Below are positions 7,944-16,916 of a stretch of DNA of 50,311 nt, piece after piece. Numbering within the stretch: position 1 is the first letter of the stretch; every line of letters begins with the position of its first letter. Source of the stretch: a virus; the IMG/VR virus record IMGVR_UViG_3300020385_000861, positions 1 through 50,311 of that record. The stretch is one strand, 5' to 3'. The translations under genes were made by a program, and so were the position numbers. Under the pieces are notes generated by a model. The model saw only the letters and a program-made list of their open reading frames with translations, ran no database searches and had not been told where the DNA came from.

Positions 7944-9086
7944 ATGAAACAAAAATTATTTCCATACATTATAGCGCTGTCAGCGCTTTCTGTATCGGCA
8001 TCAGCAGCATTCTACTCAGTATTTGGCTTGTCACATTTATTTGCAGGTGCTAGCACACAAGTAATTATAATGGCAGGTGCTTTAGAAGCAGCTAAATTAG
8101 TTGTAGCTTCCCTTTTATATCAATATTGGGACACAATTAATAAATTTTTACGATTTTATTTTGTATTAGCTGTTTTTATTCTTATGGTAATTACATCCGG
8201 AGGTATCTATGGATATCTATCTGGTGCGTATGCTGAAACAGCAACTCAATCAGAATTTTTAGATAAACAAGTAGCTATAATTGATCAAAAAAGAACTCGA
8301 TTCGAAGAACAAAGAAATGATTACAAAGTATCAGTTAAAGAACTAACCACAGCCCTTTCAAATCCAACAATGATACAGTATGTTGATAAAGAAACAGGCC
8401 AACTTGTAACTACAACATCATCACGTCAACGTAAACTATTACAATCACAATTACAAGAAGCAAAAACTAATTTAAACGCAGTAACTGATTCAATCGCTAA
8501 TCTTGATGTATTAATATTAGACACGCAAATTAATAATGAATCTGCGCGAGAATTAGGCCCACTTCAATATATAGCAACATTAATGGATCGACCTATGGAT
8601 CAAATTATTAATTGGTTTATGTTATTAATTATTTTTGTATTTGATCCACTAGCTATTGGAATGGTTGTGGCTGCCAATATGGCTTTTGCTAAAATAGCTA
8701 AAAAACATCCTGATATTGAAGACACCGTGACAGAAGAAGAAATAATGGAAGTGTTAGAAGAAAAAATAGAATGTTCAGTTCCAGAAGGCGCAGAATGGGG
8801 GGTATCATATCCTTTAACTGATCATTTTGACTCTTCAGATGTTGATGAATTAGAACATTGGGAAGAGGATGATATACCTGCTCTACCACCTAACCAACTA
8901 CTTAAGGATGCAAAAAACGATTGGGAAGAAGAAGCTGAAAAAGAAGTGGTTGTTGAAAAAGAAATTATTAAAGAATATATAAAATTACCAAAAGAATTAA
9001 AAGGTCCTTTAGAAAAAACAATTAAACATGCTAAAAGAAGAGGTGAAAAAATACCCACTAATCTTAATGGGTTTTTTGAAGACTGA
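7944..9086 (+). CDS. Multipass membrane protein with long coiled coil and acidic tail
   Basis: A 380-residue protein with three hydrophobic helices in the first ~95 residues, a charged ~100-residue coiled coil (DKQVAIIDQKRTRFEEQR and LLQSQLQEAKTNLNAV), and a fourth hydrophobic helix near residues 213-238 (NWFMLLIIFVFDPLAIG). A very acidic tail (EEEIMEVLEEK and similar) and a basic C-terminus follow. I recall similar proteins in marine T4-like phages but know no function. A structure like this could sense or remodel the host inner membrane; that is speculation. It starts 12 bases after the nuclease gene. Confidence 0.75.
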   Translation: MKQKLFPYIIALSALSVSASAAFYSVFGLSHLFAGASTQVIIMAGALEAAKLVVASLLYQYWDTINKFLRFYFVLAVFILMVITSGGIYGYLSGAYAETATQSEFLDKQVAIIDQKRTRFEEQRNDYKVSVKELTTALSNPTMIQYVDKETGQLVTTTSSRQRKLLQSQLQEAKTNLNAVTDSIANLDVLILDTQINNESARELGPLQYIATLMDRPMDQIINWFMLLIIFVFDPLAIGMVVAANMAFAKIAKKHPDIEDTVTEEEIMEVLEEKIECSVPEGAEWGVSYPLTDHFDSSDVDELEHWEEDDIPALPPNQLLKDAKNDWEEEAEKEVVVEKEIIKEYIKLPKELKGPLEKTIKHAKRRGEKIPTNLNGFFED

Positions 9087-9118
9087 TATATGTATATTCG
9101 AATATAAAAATATACGCA

Positions 9119-9316
9119 ATGGCAAATTCAAATTTAAAATTAACAAGTGTAAAAATAGTAGATCATTTATTTGAAGACTTTAAAATTTCATCAATCAGAC
9201 ATAAATTTAATCTTCAAAAACTAACTAATAGAGCACTACATCTTTATCTAACAGATGAAGAATTTAGAAAACAAATTCACAACCACACAGAATTAACAGT
9301 AAGTGGTAGTTTATAA
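9119..9316 (+). CDS. Small ribbon-helix-helix-like protein
   Basis: A 65-residue protein with a short strand-like segment (LKLTSVKIVDHLFEDF) followed by two helices (FNLQKLTNRALHLYL and DEEFRKQIHN). This arrangement resembles small MetJ/Arc-type DNA-binding proteins. It sits alone, 29 bases before the first glycosyltransferase, so it could regulate the glycan block (inference). A TATATTCG at 9093-9100 lies upstream but lacks the -33 TTG at the spacing used by the other promoters here. Confidence 0.55.
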   Translation: MANSNLKLTSVKIVDHLFEDFKISSIRHKFNLQKLTNRALHLYLTDEEFRKQIHNHTELTVSGSL

Positions 9317-9345
9317 TTAACAAAACAAAGTTAAAAACAAATTTT

Positions 9346-10812
9346 ATGAAAAAAGGTTATGTTCCAAAAGATCAACGTAAAAAGATTCTTTTATTATCAG
9401 ATGATATCCGCACAAATAGTGGAGTGGGTACAATGTCAAGACAAATAATTTTAAATACAGCACACCATTTTAATTGGGTAAATTTAGGAGGAGCTATTAA
9501 ACATCCTGAAGCAGGTAAAAGGTTTAATGTATCTAATGATGTAAATAAAGAATCTAATTTAACAGATTCAGATGTAAAAATCATAGCATGTGATGGATAC
9601 GGGGATGCTGCTATATTAAGACAAATTATTGCTCAAGAAAAACCAGATGCTATAATGCATTTTACAGATCCACGTTATTGGATTTGGTTGTATCAAATGG
9701 AAAATGAAATTCGTCAAAACATACCAATGGTATTTTACACTATATGGGATGATGTTCCATATCCAATGTATAATAGAGAATTTTATCGTTCAGATGACAT
9801 GCATCTTTGTATTTCTCGTCAAACAGAAAACATTGTAAAAAATGTTTTAAAAGACCACCCAAAAGAAGATTGGGCTGTAAAATATGTTCCTCATGGTATA
9901 AATAAGGATAAATTTTTCCCTATAATGAATGATTTTAAGTTTGAAGCTTTTAAAGAAGATTTATTAGGTAAAGAAGAACAAGATTTTGTCGTACTTTGGA
10001 ATTCACGAAATATTCGTAGAAAAAATGCATCAGATATTATTTTAGCTTGGAGATTATTTTTAGATCAACTTCCAGATGCTAAAGCTAAAAAATGTACATT
10101 AATAATGCACACAGAACCAATAGACCAAAATGGAACTGATTTACCCGCAGTAGTTGAAAATTTTTGTGATGAAAGGCATAAAGTTATATTTACAAATACT
10201 AAATATGATGAAAAACACCTAAATTATCTTTATAATTGTTCAGATGCCCATATGTTTATGACTGATAATGAAGGTTGGGGATTAGGTTTAACAGAATCAC
10301 TTACAGCAGGTAGAATGATTATAGCACCAGTACAAGGTGGTATGCAAGATCAAATGCGTTTTGAAGACGAAAATGGTGATTGGGTTAAATTTACAACAGA
10401 ATGGCCTTCAAATGCAGATGGACGTTATAAAAAATGTGGAGAATGGGCAATGCCGATGTTCCCCAAAACACGTTCAGTTAAAGGTTCACCATTAACACCT
10501 TACATCTTTGCTTCTCAATGTTCAATTGAAGATGCCGCAGTAACTCTTATGAAAACCTACAAAATGGGTAGAGAAGAAAGATTAAGAAGAGGTATGGCAG
10601 GTAGAGAATGGGTTATGTCCGACGAATCAATGTTTACATCAGAAAATATGGGTCAAAACTTTATAGAAAATTTAAACACTTTATTTGACAAATGGAAACC
10701 ACAACCACGATTCCATTTAGTTAAAGTAGACGACAGCACTATTTTAGATAATCACAACCCAAATCCAATAAGTACAACAGACGAATTTAAAAAAGAAATA
10801 GCAACAATATGA
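9346..10812 (+). CDS. GT4-type glycosyltransferase
   Basis: A 488-residue GT-B glycosyltransferase. The N-terminus (KKILLLSDDIRTNSGVGTMS) resembles the acceptor-side Rossmann start of GT4 enzymes. The C-terminal donor site includes FVVLWNSRNIRRKNA near residue 215 and the EGWGLGLTESLTAG motif near residues 309-322, whose second Glu usually contacts the sugar nucleotide. It is the first gene of the 24-kb glycan block and overlaps the next gene by 4 bases. Its Arg codon use (many CGT) resembles the replication genes, unlike the middle of the block. Confidence 0.85.
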   Translation: MKKGYVPKDQRKKILLLSDDIRTNSGVGTMSRQIILNTAHHFNWVNLGGAIKHPEAGKRFNVSNDVNKESNLTDSDVKIIACDGYGDAAILRQIIAQEKPDAIMHFTDPRYWIWLYQMENEIRQNIPMVFYTIWDDVPYPMYNREFYRSDDMHLCISRQTENIVKNVLKDHPKEDWAVKYVPHGINKDKFFPIMNDFKFEAFKEDLLGKEEQDFVVLWNSRNIRRKNASDIILAWRLFLDQLPDAKAKKCTLIMHTEPIDQNGTDLPAVVENFCDERHKVIFTNTKYDEKHLNYLYNCSDAHMFMTDNEGWGLGLTESLTAGRMIIAPVQGGMQDQMRFEDENGDWVKFTTEWPSNADGRYKKCGEWAMPMFPKTRSVKGSPLTPYIFASQCSIEDAAVTLMKTYKMGREERLRRGMAGREWVMSDESMFTSENMGQNFIENLNTLFDKWKPQPRFHLVKVDDSTILDNHNPNPISTTDEFKKEIATI

Positions 10813-12116
10813 AACCAGTATGCGTAGTATCGTGTCCAATAGACACATTTTCAGGTTATGGAGCAAGATCAAGAGATTTTGTAAGATCATTAATTAAAGA
10901 AAAAGACTCTGAATGGGATATTAAAATTATGCCCCAACGTTGGGGAGATTGCCCTTGGAATTTTTTATCAAAAGATGACCCTTTAAGACAAAGATTTACA
11001 GGACAATTAAGACAAAAACCAGACATTTGGATGCAAATTACAGTTCCGGATGAATTTCAACCAATAGGTAATTTTAATATTGGTATATCAGCGGGTATAG
11101 AATCTACTATATTTCCAGTTAAGTTTTTAGAGGGAATGAATAAAATGAATTTAAATTTAGTTTCATCTCAACATTCTAAAAATGTGGCTCAACAATCAAC
11201 CTTCCAAAAACAATCACAGGGTCAAGTTATAGGTTCAATTAAATTAGAAAAACCATGTGAAGTATTATTTGAAGGTTTAGATTTAGATAAATATTATAAA
11301 AACCCAAATAAAACCTCTATATTAGATGGTGTGGATGAAGAGTTTTGTTTTTTATACACAGGACACTGGTTACCAGGTAAATTTGGTGAAGATAGAAAAA
11401 ATACAGGTTTAATGATTAAAACATTTTTAGAAACCTTCAACACCCCCTCTAAAAAGAAACCTGCATTAATATTAAAGACTAACCATGTTAGTTATTCATT
11501 ATTAGATAGAGAAGAAATACTTAAAAAAATTAATAAAATAAAATCTCAAGTTAAAGGAACTCTACCAAATATTTATCTGTTACATGGTGAAATGACAGAT
11601 AATGAAATGAACGAATTAAACAATGATCCTCGTGTAAAATCATTTGTATCATTCACTAAAGGTGAAGGATTTGGTAGACCATTACTTGAAGCAGCAGTTA
11701 CGGGTAAACCTGTTATAACAACCAACTGGAGTGGCCATACTGATTTCTTACATCCTGATTATAATGTTTTAATAGGTGGTGAATTAAAACCAATACACAA
11801 ATCTGCTGCAAATCAATTTTTATTAAAAGAATCCCAATGGTTCAATATTAATACAGCGATTGCAAGTAGAGCAATGAAAGATGTATTTAATCATTATAAA
11901 AAATACATTGAAAAATCACGCAAACAAACACAATATATTAAGGATAACTTTAGTTTTGATAAAATGGGTGAATTAATAAATAATTTTATGCCTAAAGTAG
12001 AGGCTGCACCCCAAATGCAGCAATTACAATTACCCAAACTTAAAAAAATAGGGGATAATAAATTACCAGAACTTCCAAAATTAAAATTACCAAAACTTAA
12101 AAAAGTAGAAGCATAA
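10809..12116 (+). CDS. GT4-type glycosyltransferase with lysine-rich tail
   Basis: A 435-residue GT-B enzyme. The donor-site motif is FTKGEGFGRPLLEAAVTG near residues 282-299, followed by PVITTNWSGHTDFL. The last ~34 residues are an unusual low-complexity tail built from LPKLKK/LPELPKLK units, which may tether the enzyme to an acidic partner or membrane. The start overlaps the previous gene by 4 bases. Donor and acceptor cannot be predicted. Confidence 0.85.
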   Translation: MKPVCVVSCPIDTFSGYGARSRDFVRSLIKEKDSEWDIKIMPQRWGDCPWNFLSKDDPLRQRFTGQLRQKPDIWMQITVPDEFQPIGNFNIGISAGIESTIFPVKFLEGMNKMNLNLVSSQHSKNVAQQSTFQKQSQGQVIGSIKLEKPCEVLFEGLDLDKYYKNPNKTSILDGVDEEFCFLYTGHWLPGKFGEDRKNTGLMIKTFLETFNTPSKKKPALILKTNHVSYSLLDREEILKKINKIKSQVKGTLPNIYLLHGEMTDNEMNELNNDPRVKSFVSFTKGEGFGRPLLEAAVTGKPVITTNWSGHTDFLHPDYNVLIGGELKPIHKSAANQFLLKESQWFNINTAIASRAMKDVFNHYKKYIEKSRKQTQYIKDNFSFDKMGELINNFMPKVEAAPQMQQLQLPKLKKIGDNKLPELPKLKLPKLKKVEA

Positions 12117-12610
12117 TGGAACAAGGACAAGATAAATTAGTAAACAGTCCTATTTGTGATAGTAATGCATGTTATGAATCCGAATTTACAACAGCAGAAG
12201 GACCTATAAAAACATGGCTTTGTATGACTAGTGGTTATACTTCAAATACTACAATGAAAGCAGACAGTGAAATAGTTAAATTAGCAGAAGAAACAACAGC
12301 AGACTTAATTAGAGATTTAAGACAAGATCATGAACCACCAGGAGGTGGAGATGTGTTGGCTTGGTTTCCTACTGTTATTACAATGCCCGAAAAAGGTATG
12401 ATATTTCCTGAACCAATAAAAGGAACAAAAGATTGGCAATGGACATGTGTAAAAGCAGTTGTAATACCTGAAGAAGAACAAGATAAATATCCTGATCCTA
12501 AAAATCCAGGTACATTCTACAAACACAAAATGGATATGAAAAACCCACTACGTTTTGATAAACTTTGTTTTATGGATGCAGCCGAAGAAATGGGAATGTT
12601 TAAAAAATAA
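12116..12610 (+). CDS. Hypothetical protein between glycosyltransferases
   Basis: A 164-residue protein with three cysteines near the start (SPICDSNACYES, then TWLCMTSGYTSNT) and a Pro-rich middle (DHEPPGGGDVLAWFP). It resembles no enzyme family I can name. The stop of the previous gene overlaps its start by one base (TAATG). The Cys pattern might bind a metal. It could be a phage core protein rather than part of the glycan pathway, since its codon use resembles that of the two genes before it. Confidence 0.65.
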   Translation: MEQGQDKLVNSPICDSNACYESEFTTAEGPIKTWLCMTSGYTSNTTMKADSEIVKLAEETTADLIRDLRQDHEPPGGGDVLAWFPTVITMPEKGMIFPEPIKGTKDWQWTCVKAVVIPEEEQDKYPDPKNPGTFYKHKMDMKNPLRFDKLCFMDAAEEMGMFKK

Positions 12611-12616
12611 AGGTTA

Positions 12617-13261
12617 ATGAAAATAAGTTATGCTATTCCTGTTTGTAATGAACATGAAGAATTAAAAAGGTTATTAAATTTTCTAATTGAAAATATTAGA
12701 GAAGAAGACGAAATAGTAGTTCAATGTGATAAAGGTAATACAACACCTGAAGTATATGAAGTATTAGACCAAATAGATCAATCTTGGCAAAATAACCCAA
12801 TTAAAACCCCTGTTAAAGTCATAGAATTTCCTTTAAATGGTCACTTTTCAAATTTTAAAAATAATTTAAAAGAAAAATGCACAGGTGATTGGATATTTCA
12901 AATTGATGCGGATGAATATCCTGATGAATATTTAATTAATGTGTTGCCCAGTATATTAGAAGAAAATACCGAAACTGAAGTATTTTTAGTTCCTAGAATT
13001 AATGAAGTAATTGGTATAACTCAATCTCATTTAGGTGAATGGGGTTGGAATATGAGTGATAAAGGATGGATTAATTATCCTGATTATCAAATGCGTATTT
13101 TAAAAAATATTCCCGAAATAAGATGGCAAAATAAAGTGCATGAAATAATTAAAGGAAACAAAAACTATTCAGCATTGCCTACTAATAAAGAATATTCTTT
13201 ATGGCATCCTAAAGAAATCACAAGACAAGAAGCCCAAAATAATTTTTATAATACATTATGA
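12617..13261 (+). CDS. GT2-family glycosyltransferase
   Basis: A 214-residue GT-A enzyme. It opens with ISYAIPVCNEHEELKRLL, the usual GT2 nucleotide-binding start, and has an IDADE motif (DXD-like, metal and sugar-nucleotide binding) near residues 96-100. The later MRILKNIPEIRWQNKVHEII is typical of WaaE/KdtX-like GT2 proteins. It ends overlapping the next start by 4 bases. From here to about 30.2 kb arginine is encoded almost entirely by AGA, in contrast to the flanks. Confidence 0.82.
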   Translation: MKISYAIPVCNEHEELKRLLNFLIENIREEDEIVVQCDKGNTTPEVYEVLDQIDQSWQNNPIKTPVKVIEFPLNGHFSNFKNNLKEKCTGDWIFQIDADEYPDEYLINVLPSILEENTETEVFLVPRINEVIGITQSHLGEWGWNMSDKGWINYPDYQMRILKNIPEIRWQNKVHEIIKGNKNYSALPTNKEYSLWHPKEITRQEAQNNFYNTL

Positions 13262-14124
13262 TTTTTTGGAGAATATTAGATAATAAAGTATACCCTATTA
13301 AAGAAGTAAGTAAATTAGGTTTTGATGAATCTGAAGGATTAAGGATCCCTGATGAATATTTAAAACAGCAAAATTTTACAATACTACGAACTACATGGGG
13401 AACAGGAGATTGGGGTATTATTTCATCTATTCCACGATTATTAAAAAATAAATATCCCCAATGTAAAGTTTATGTACCTTCTAATAAATTAATTAAAAAG
13501 TTATTTGATATAGATACAAATGTAATGTATGATATTTTCCAAAATAACCCTTATGTAGATAGTTTTAAAGACGAAATAGAGGGAGAAATATTTCACGACC
13601 ATTATAGAATATATAATTCAAATATTAATACCCCCCTAACAGAACAAATCCTAAAATTTTGGCAATTTAGTGAAGATGAATATAAAGATTCCCAACCAGA
13701 ACTATATTGGTCTAAAGAAGAAAAGGAGTTAGGAGACAAAATAATAAAAAAATATGTAGGGGATAGTGAATTTGGTAGCTTATTAATTTCTGAAAGATTC
13801 GGAACCCAATCTGGGAAATACAATAAATCTAGCTTTATAAATGATAATAAAAAAATAATAAATTTACTTAAAAATAATAAATTACCCTATTTTTGCTGGA
13901 CATATAAACCATTAAACCAATATGATTTTAATTTTATAAATAATATTTTAGATATGCGTAATATGGATTTAAGATTACAACTTTATATAAAATCAAAATC
14001 CAAAATTAATATATCTAACCAATGTGGTACCAACCATTGTGTAGTAAGATATTCAAATGTATATGAAGTACAAAGACAACAAAATTTAAAAATGAATTTT
14101 GTAAAAGGAATAAATTATGAATAA
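13258..14124 (+). CDS. Putative GT9/heptosyltransferase-like protein
   Basis: A 288-residue protein. The segment FTILRTTWGTGDWGIISSIPRLLKNKYP (residues ~39-66) resembles the glycine-rich N-terminal turn of ADP-heptose-type GT-B transferases (GT9), and KVYVPSNKLIKKLF follows as the next strand-helix unit. The C-terminal half ends in a region (SNQCGTNHCVVRYSN) where GT9 enzymes have a donor-binding loop. Similarity is partial, so I am unsure of donor and function. Overlaps its neighbours by 4 and 8 bases. Confidence 0.55.
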   Translation: MIFWRILDNKVYPIKEVSKLGFDESEGLRIPDEYLKQQNFTILRTTWGTGDWGIISSIPRLLKNKYPQCKVYVPSNKLIKKLFDIDTNVMYDIFQNNPYVDSFKDEIEGEIFHDHYRIYNSNINTPLTEQILKFWQFSEDEYKDSQPELYWSKEEKELGDKIIKKYVGDSEFGSLLISERFGTQSGKYNKSSFINDNKKIINLLKNNKLPYFCWTYKPLNQYDFNFINNILDMRNMDLRLQLYIKSKSKINISNQCGTNHCVVRYSNVYEVQRQQNLKMNFVKGINYE

Positions 14125-14809
14125 AAAAGTAATATATACATCTATTATAGGAAAATACGACTCATTAACTGAACCAAAATACATTCCTAAGGGGTATGAT
14201 TTTATATGTTTTACGGATCAAGATATAGATAACCCTAATAGTATATGGGAAATTAGAAAAGTTTTACCCTTATATAAAGATAATACACGAACTGCAAGAA
14301 AATATAAAATCCTCCCTCATAGATTTTTACCTGAATATGATTTAAGTATATGGGTAGATGGAAATGAAATAATAGTAGGAAATGTAGATAAACTCCAAGA
14401 AGAATATTTAAGTAATAAAAATATGGCTGTTTATAACCATATGAGTTGTTGGGATAAACGAAATTGTATTTACGATGAAGCAAAAGCCATATTTTATTTA
14501 GGTAATAAAAATAATAATTGGAAGGACAACCCAAAAATAATAGAAAACCAAATGAATAAATATTTTAAAGAAGGTTACCCTCCTAATAATGGATTAATAG
14601 TTAGTGGAGTTATGTTTAGAAAACATAATAAAAAAGACATTATAGATTGTATGGAATTATGGTGGGAAGAACTTAAATATGGGAGTAAAAGAGATCAATT
14701 AAGTTTTAATTATACTTCATGGAAATGTGGAACTTCATTTAATTGGATTAACCAAGATATTAGGGATGATGGGTATGTTTTAGAAGTTAAACATAATAAA
14801 CATAAATGA
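14117..14809 (+). CDS. DUF616/TOD1-type glycosyltransferase
   Basis: A 230-residue protein matching the DUF616 signature: YTSIIGKYDSLTEPKYIP at the start, DFICFTDQ near residue 29, ARKYKILPHRFLPEYD near residue 60 and SIWVDGN with a metal-binding-type Asp near residue 78. The family contains plant TOD1/MUCI70 and many bacterial LPS-locus proteins annotated as glycosyltransferases. Overlaps its neighbours by 8 and 4 bases, consistent with coupled translation. Confidence 0.8.
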   Translation: MNKKVIYTSIIGKYDSLTEPKYIPKGYDFICFTDQDIDNPNSIWEIRKVLPLYKDNTRTARKYKILPHRFLPEYDLSIWVDGNEIIVGNVDKLQEEYLSNKNMAVYNHMSCWDKRNCIYDEAKAIFYLGNKNNNWKDNPKIIENQMNKYFKEGYPPNNGLIVSGVMFRKHNKKDIIDCMELWWEELKYGSKRDQLSFNYTSWKCGTSFNWINQDIRDDGYVLEVKHNKHK

Positions 14810-15375
14810 AAATAGCTATACATCAACCTAATTTTTTACCTTGGTATCCTTTTTTTCAAAAAATTAAAGAAGTGGATAAGTTTATTATTTTGGGGCATTG
14901 TCAATTTGAGAAAAATGGATTCCAAAATCGTTTTAATTTAGAAGGAAAATGGCATACTATGAGTACCAAAAAAGGATTAGATCCTATTAATACAAAAACT
15001 TATTTAAATTATATAAAAGATTGGAATAAAATTAAAATTAACCTCCCCCAATATGCAACTATATTAAATCAATTAGATGATTGTATTAACGAAAACCTAT
15101 TTATTACTAATTCTCAAATAATAGAAAAACTAACAAAATTATTAGGATATAATACTGAAATTTTATATGATTACCCCACAAACTTAAAATCAACAGAAAG
15201 ACTAGTAGACATTTGTTTAAAACATAATGCTACTGAATATTTTTCGGGTATTAGTGGTAAACAATACTTAGATTTAACTAAATTTAAATCTAAAGGAATT
15301 AAAGTAAACTTCCAAGAAAATTCAACAAATATACACACTTTAGAATTATTAAAAAATGAGCAGAAAAATATTTAG
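14806..15375 (+). CDS. WbqC-like protein
   Basis: A 189-residue protein beginning MKIAIHQPNFLPWYPFFQKI, the WbqC family signature (I-QPxYxPWxGY-type), then KFIILGHCQFEKNGFQNR. WbqC proteins occur in O-antigen loci; a role in sugar transfer or modification is assumed, but the reaction is not established to my knowledge. Overlaps the previous gene by 4 bases and the next by 20. Confidence 0.82.
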   Translation: MKIAIHQPNFLPWYPFFQKIKEVDKFIILGHCQFEKNGFQNRFNLEGKWHTMSTKKGLDPINTKTYLNYIKDWNKIKINLPQYATILNQLDDCINENLFITNSQIIEKLTKLLGYNTEILYDYPTNLKSTERLVDICLKHNATEYFSGISGKQYLDLTKFKSKGIKVNFQENSTNIHTLELLKNEQKNI

Positions 15376-15910
15376 ATTTGATGACATATGCTTAAATGCT
15401 GATATGAAACTTCATATTGATATAGCTAAACATATTAAAAAAGAAATACCATCTGCAGATGTAATATTTTGTATATCTCCTTTGGTACATAATATGTCAG
15501 ATGAAAAAGGAAAAACCCAACAAAGAATCTTCCCTCAAATATTAAATGCACATAGTGATTATAGAAAATTCTATCAAGTAGACAAATGTGGGGTTCCTGA
15601 ATTTCCTGAATGGATAACTAGAGCGGGACATGGGTTAATTCATGTAGATCATCGATTATTAACTAAAGAAACCCAAGAATTAAGTATTTTAACTAGTTGT
15701 AGTTTATCAAAATCATCTATTTTTGTCCCCCCTTTCAATAAATGGGATAAATCCACAGAGGAAATATGTAATGAACATGGTATAAAATTAGTAAAATTTG
15801 AAGATGGTTGGTTATGCTGTGAATATAATGAATATAACCCTAAACATAATTTATGGTACATCCATGCTAGAGAATTTACATTAGATTCATTTAAAACTTG
15901 GTTGGGGTAA
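15356..15910 (+). CDS. Polysaccharide deacetylase-like protein
   Basis: A 184-residue, NodB-fold-like protein. RFDDIC near residue 7 supplies the Asp-Asp pair, AGHGLIHVDHR near residue 83 resembles the HxxxH metal site, and FVPPFNKWDKSTEE near residue 123 resembles the conserved Pro-Pro segment near the active site, followed by YIHAREFTLDSFKTWL. It would remove an acetyl group from an N-acetyl sugar, consistent with a pathway starting from UDP-GlcNAc. It is shorter than typical members (~220-300), so the assignment is moderate. Confidence 0.65.
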   Translation: MSRKIFRFDDICLNADMKLHIDIAKHIKKEIPSADVIFCISPLVHNMSDEKGKTQQRIFPQILNAHSDYRKFYQVDKCGVPEFPEWITRAGHGLIHVDHRLLTKETQELSILTSCSLSKSSIFVPPFNKWDKSTEEICNEHGIKLVKFEDGWLCCEYNEYNPKHNLWYIHAREFTLDSFKTWLG

Positions 15911-15911
15911 T

Positions 15912-16916
15912 ATGAAAAAAATACTATTCATAACAACCCAGTATAGAACAGGAGAAAGAATATATCCTATACTCCCCTCTTTATCTAAAGAGTTTGAAGT
16001 TCACTTATTAAAACTTTACCAAATGGATCCTTCTCATAAATGGCCTGGTAGTTTTGATACAAGAATACTTTTTGACAAAGAATATCTTAAATATTTTACA
16101 CATATTATCCCCACTATAAATGATATATACTATAACGAATATGATTTAATTTTATGTGATGACAATAGATTAACTAAAAAATGGAACTCAGGATATATTT
16201 TTAAAAATAAAATGTGCCCCATGATAGGATGCAGTCATGGAAACACAGACGCAAATTATGTAAATATTCATCATAACAAAGCTTTTAATAAATGTTTTGT
16301 TTTTGGGGAAAAAGAAAAACAACCCCATACTATATTAGGAGGAATACCCTCTAATGATAAATTAAAAAAATACTCTTCAGAAGAAAAAAAACATATACTT
16401 GTTATTTGTAATTTTTTAGGTAATAGACACTGTGAGTTTAAAATATCTTTTAACAAACATTTTTTTAATGAATGTGGTTTATTAGAATTACAAAAAAGAT
16501 ACAATAAAAAAATAATTATTAAGTTAAAAAGCAGAGCAGACGAAGGCGGTTATAAACATAATATAAGTTATTTAAATTCAATTTTGCCTAAGGAATTAGA
16601 CTATGAAATATTAGTAGATGTAGAAGACGACAATTTATTAATAGCACAAAGTTTTATGGTAATATCTGCTCCTTCTACTATGGCCTTTAAACCTTTACAA
16701 TTAAAAATCCCAACAGCTATAATAAATGGTAGTGGCCAAACAGGATTATTTTATGATTTTAAGGGGTTAGTAGAATTAAATAGTAATAAAATAATAAGCA
16801 CCTTAGAAGATCAAATAATAAATCCTGATAAAGATTTTATTTTAAATACTATAGAAGGAGGATTGAATTTTAATTCAACAGAAGTCTTTGTTAAAAAAAT
16901 TAAAAAATTAATATGA
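15912..16916 (+). CDS. Putative GT-B-like transferase
   Basis: A 334-residue protein beginning KKILFITTQYRTGERIYPIL, a Rossmann-like start. The late segment MVISAPSTMAFKPLQLKIPTAII resembles the donor-binding loop of CDP-glycerol/polyribitol transferases and WecB-like folds, where S-T-M-A lies before a Pro-Thr turn. I cannot assign a family with certainty. It starts 1 base after the deacetylase stop and overlaps the next gene by 4 bases. Confidence 0.5.
   Translation: MKKILFITTQYRTGERIYPILPSLSKEFEVHLLKLYQMDPSHKWPGSFDTRILFDKEYLKYFTHIIPTINDIYYNEYDLILCDDNRLTKKWNSGYIFKNKMCPMIGCSHGNTDANYVNIHHNKAFNKCFVFGEKEKQPHTILGGIPSNDKLKKYSSEEKKHILVICNFLGNRHCEFKISFNKHFFNECGLLELQKRYNKKIIIKLKSRADEGGYKHNISYLNSILPKELDYEILVDVEDDNLLIAQSFMVISAPSTMAFKPLQLKIPTAIINGSGQTGLFYDFKGLVELNSNKIISTLEDQIINPDKDFILNTIEGGLNFNSTEVFVKKIKKLI

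Noticed and set aside
9093-9100. TATATTCG before the gene at 9119 as a promoter
   Set aside because: Bases 9070-9072 are GGT where TTG is expected; the nearest TTG gives a 14-base spacer. Not counted in the set.
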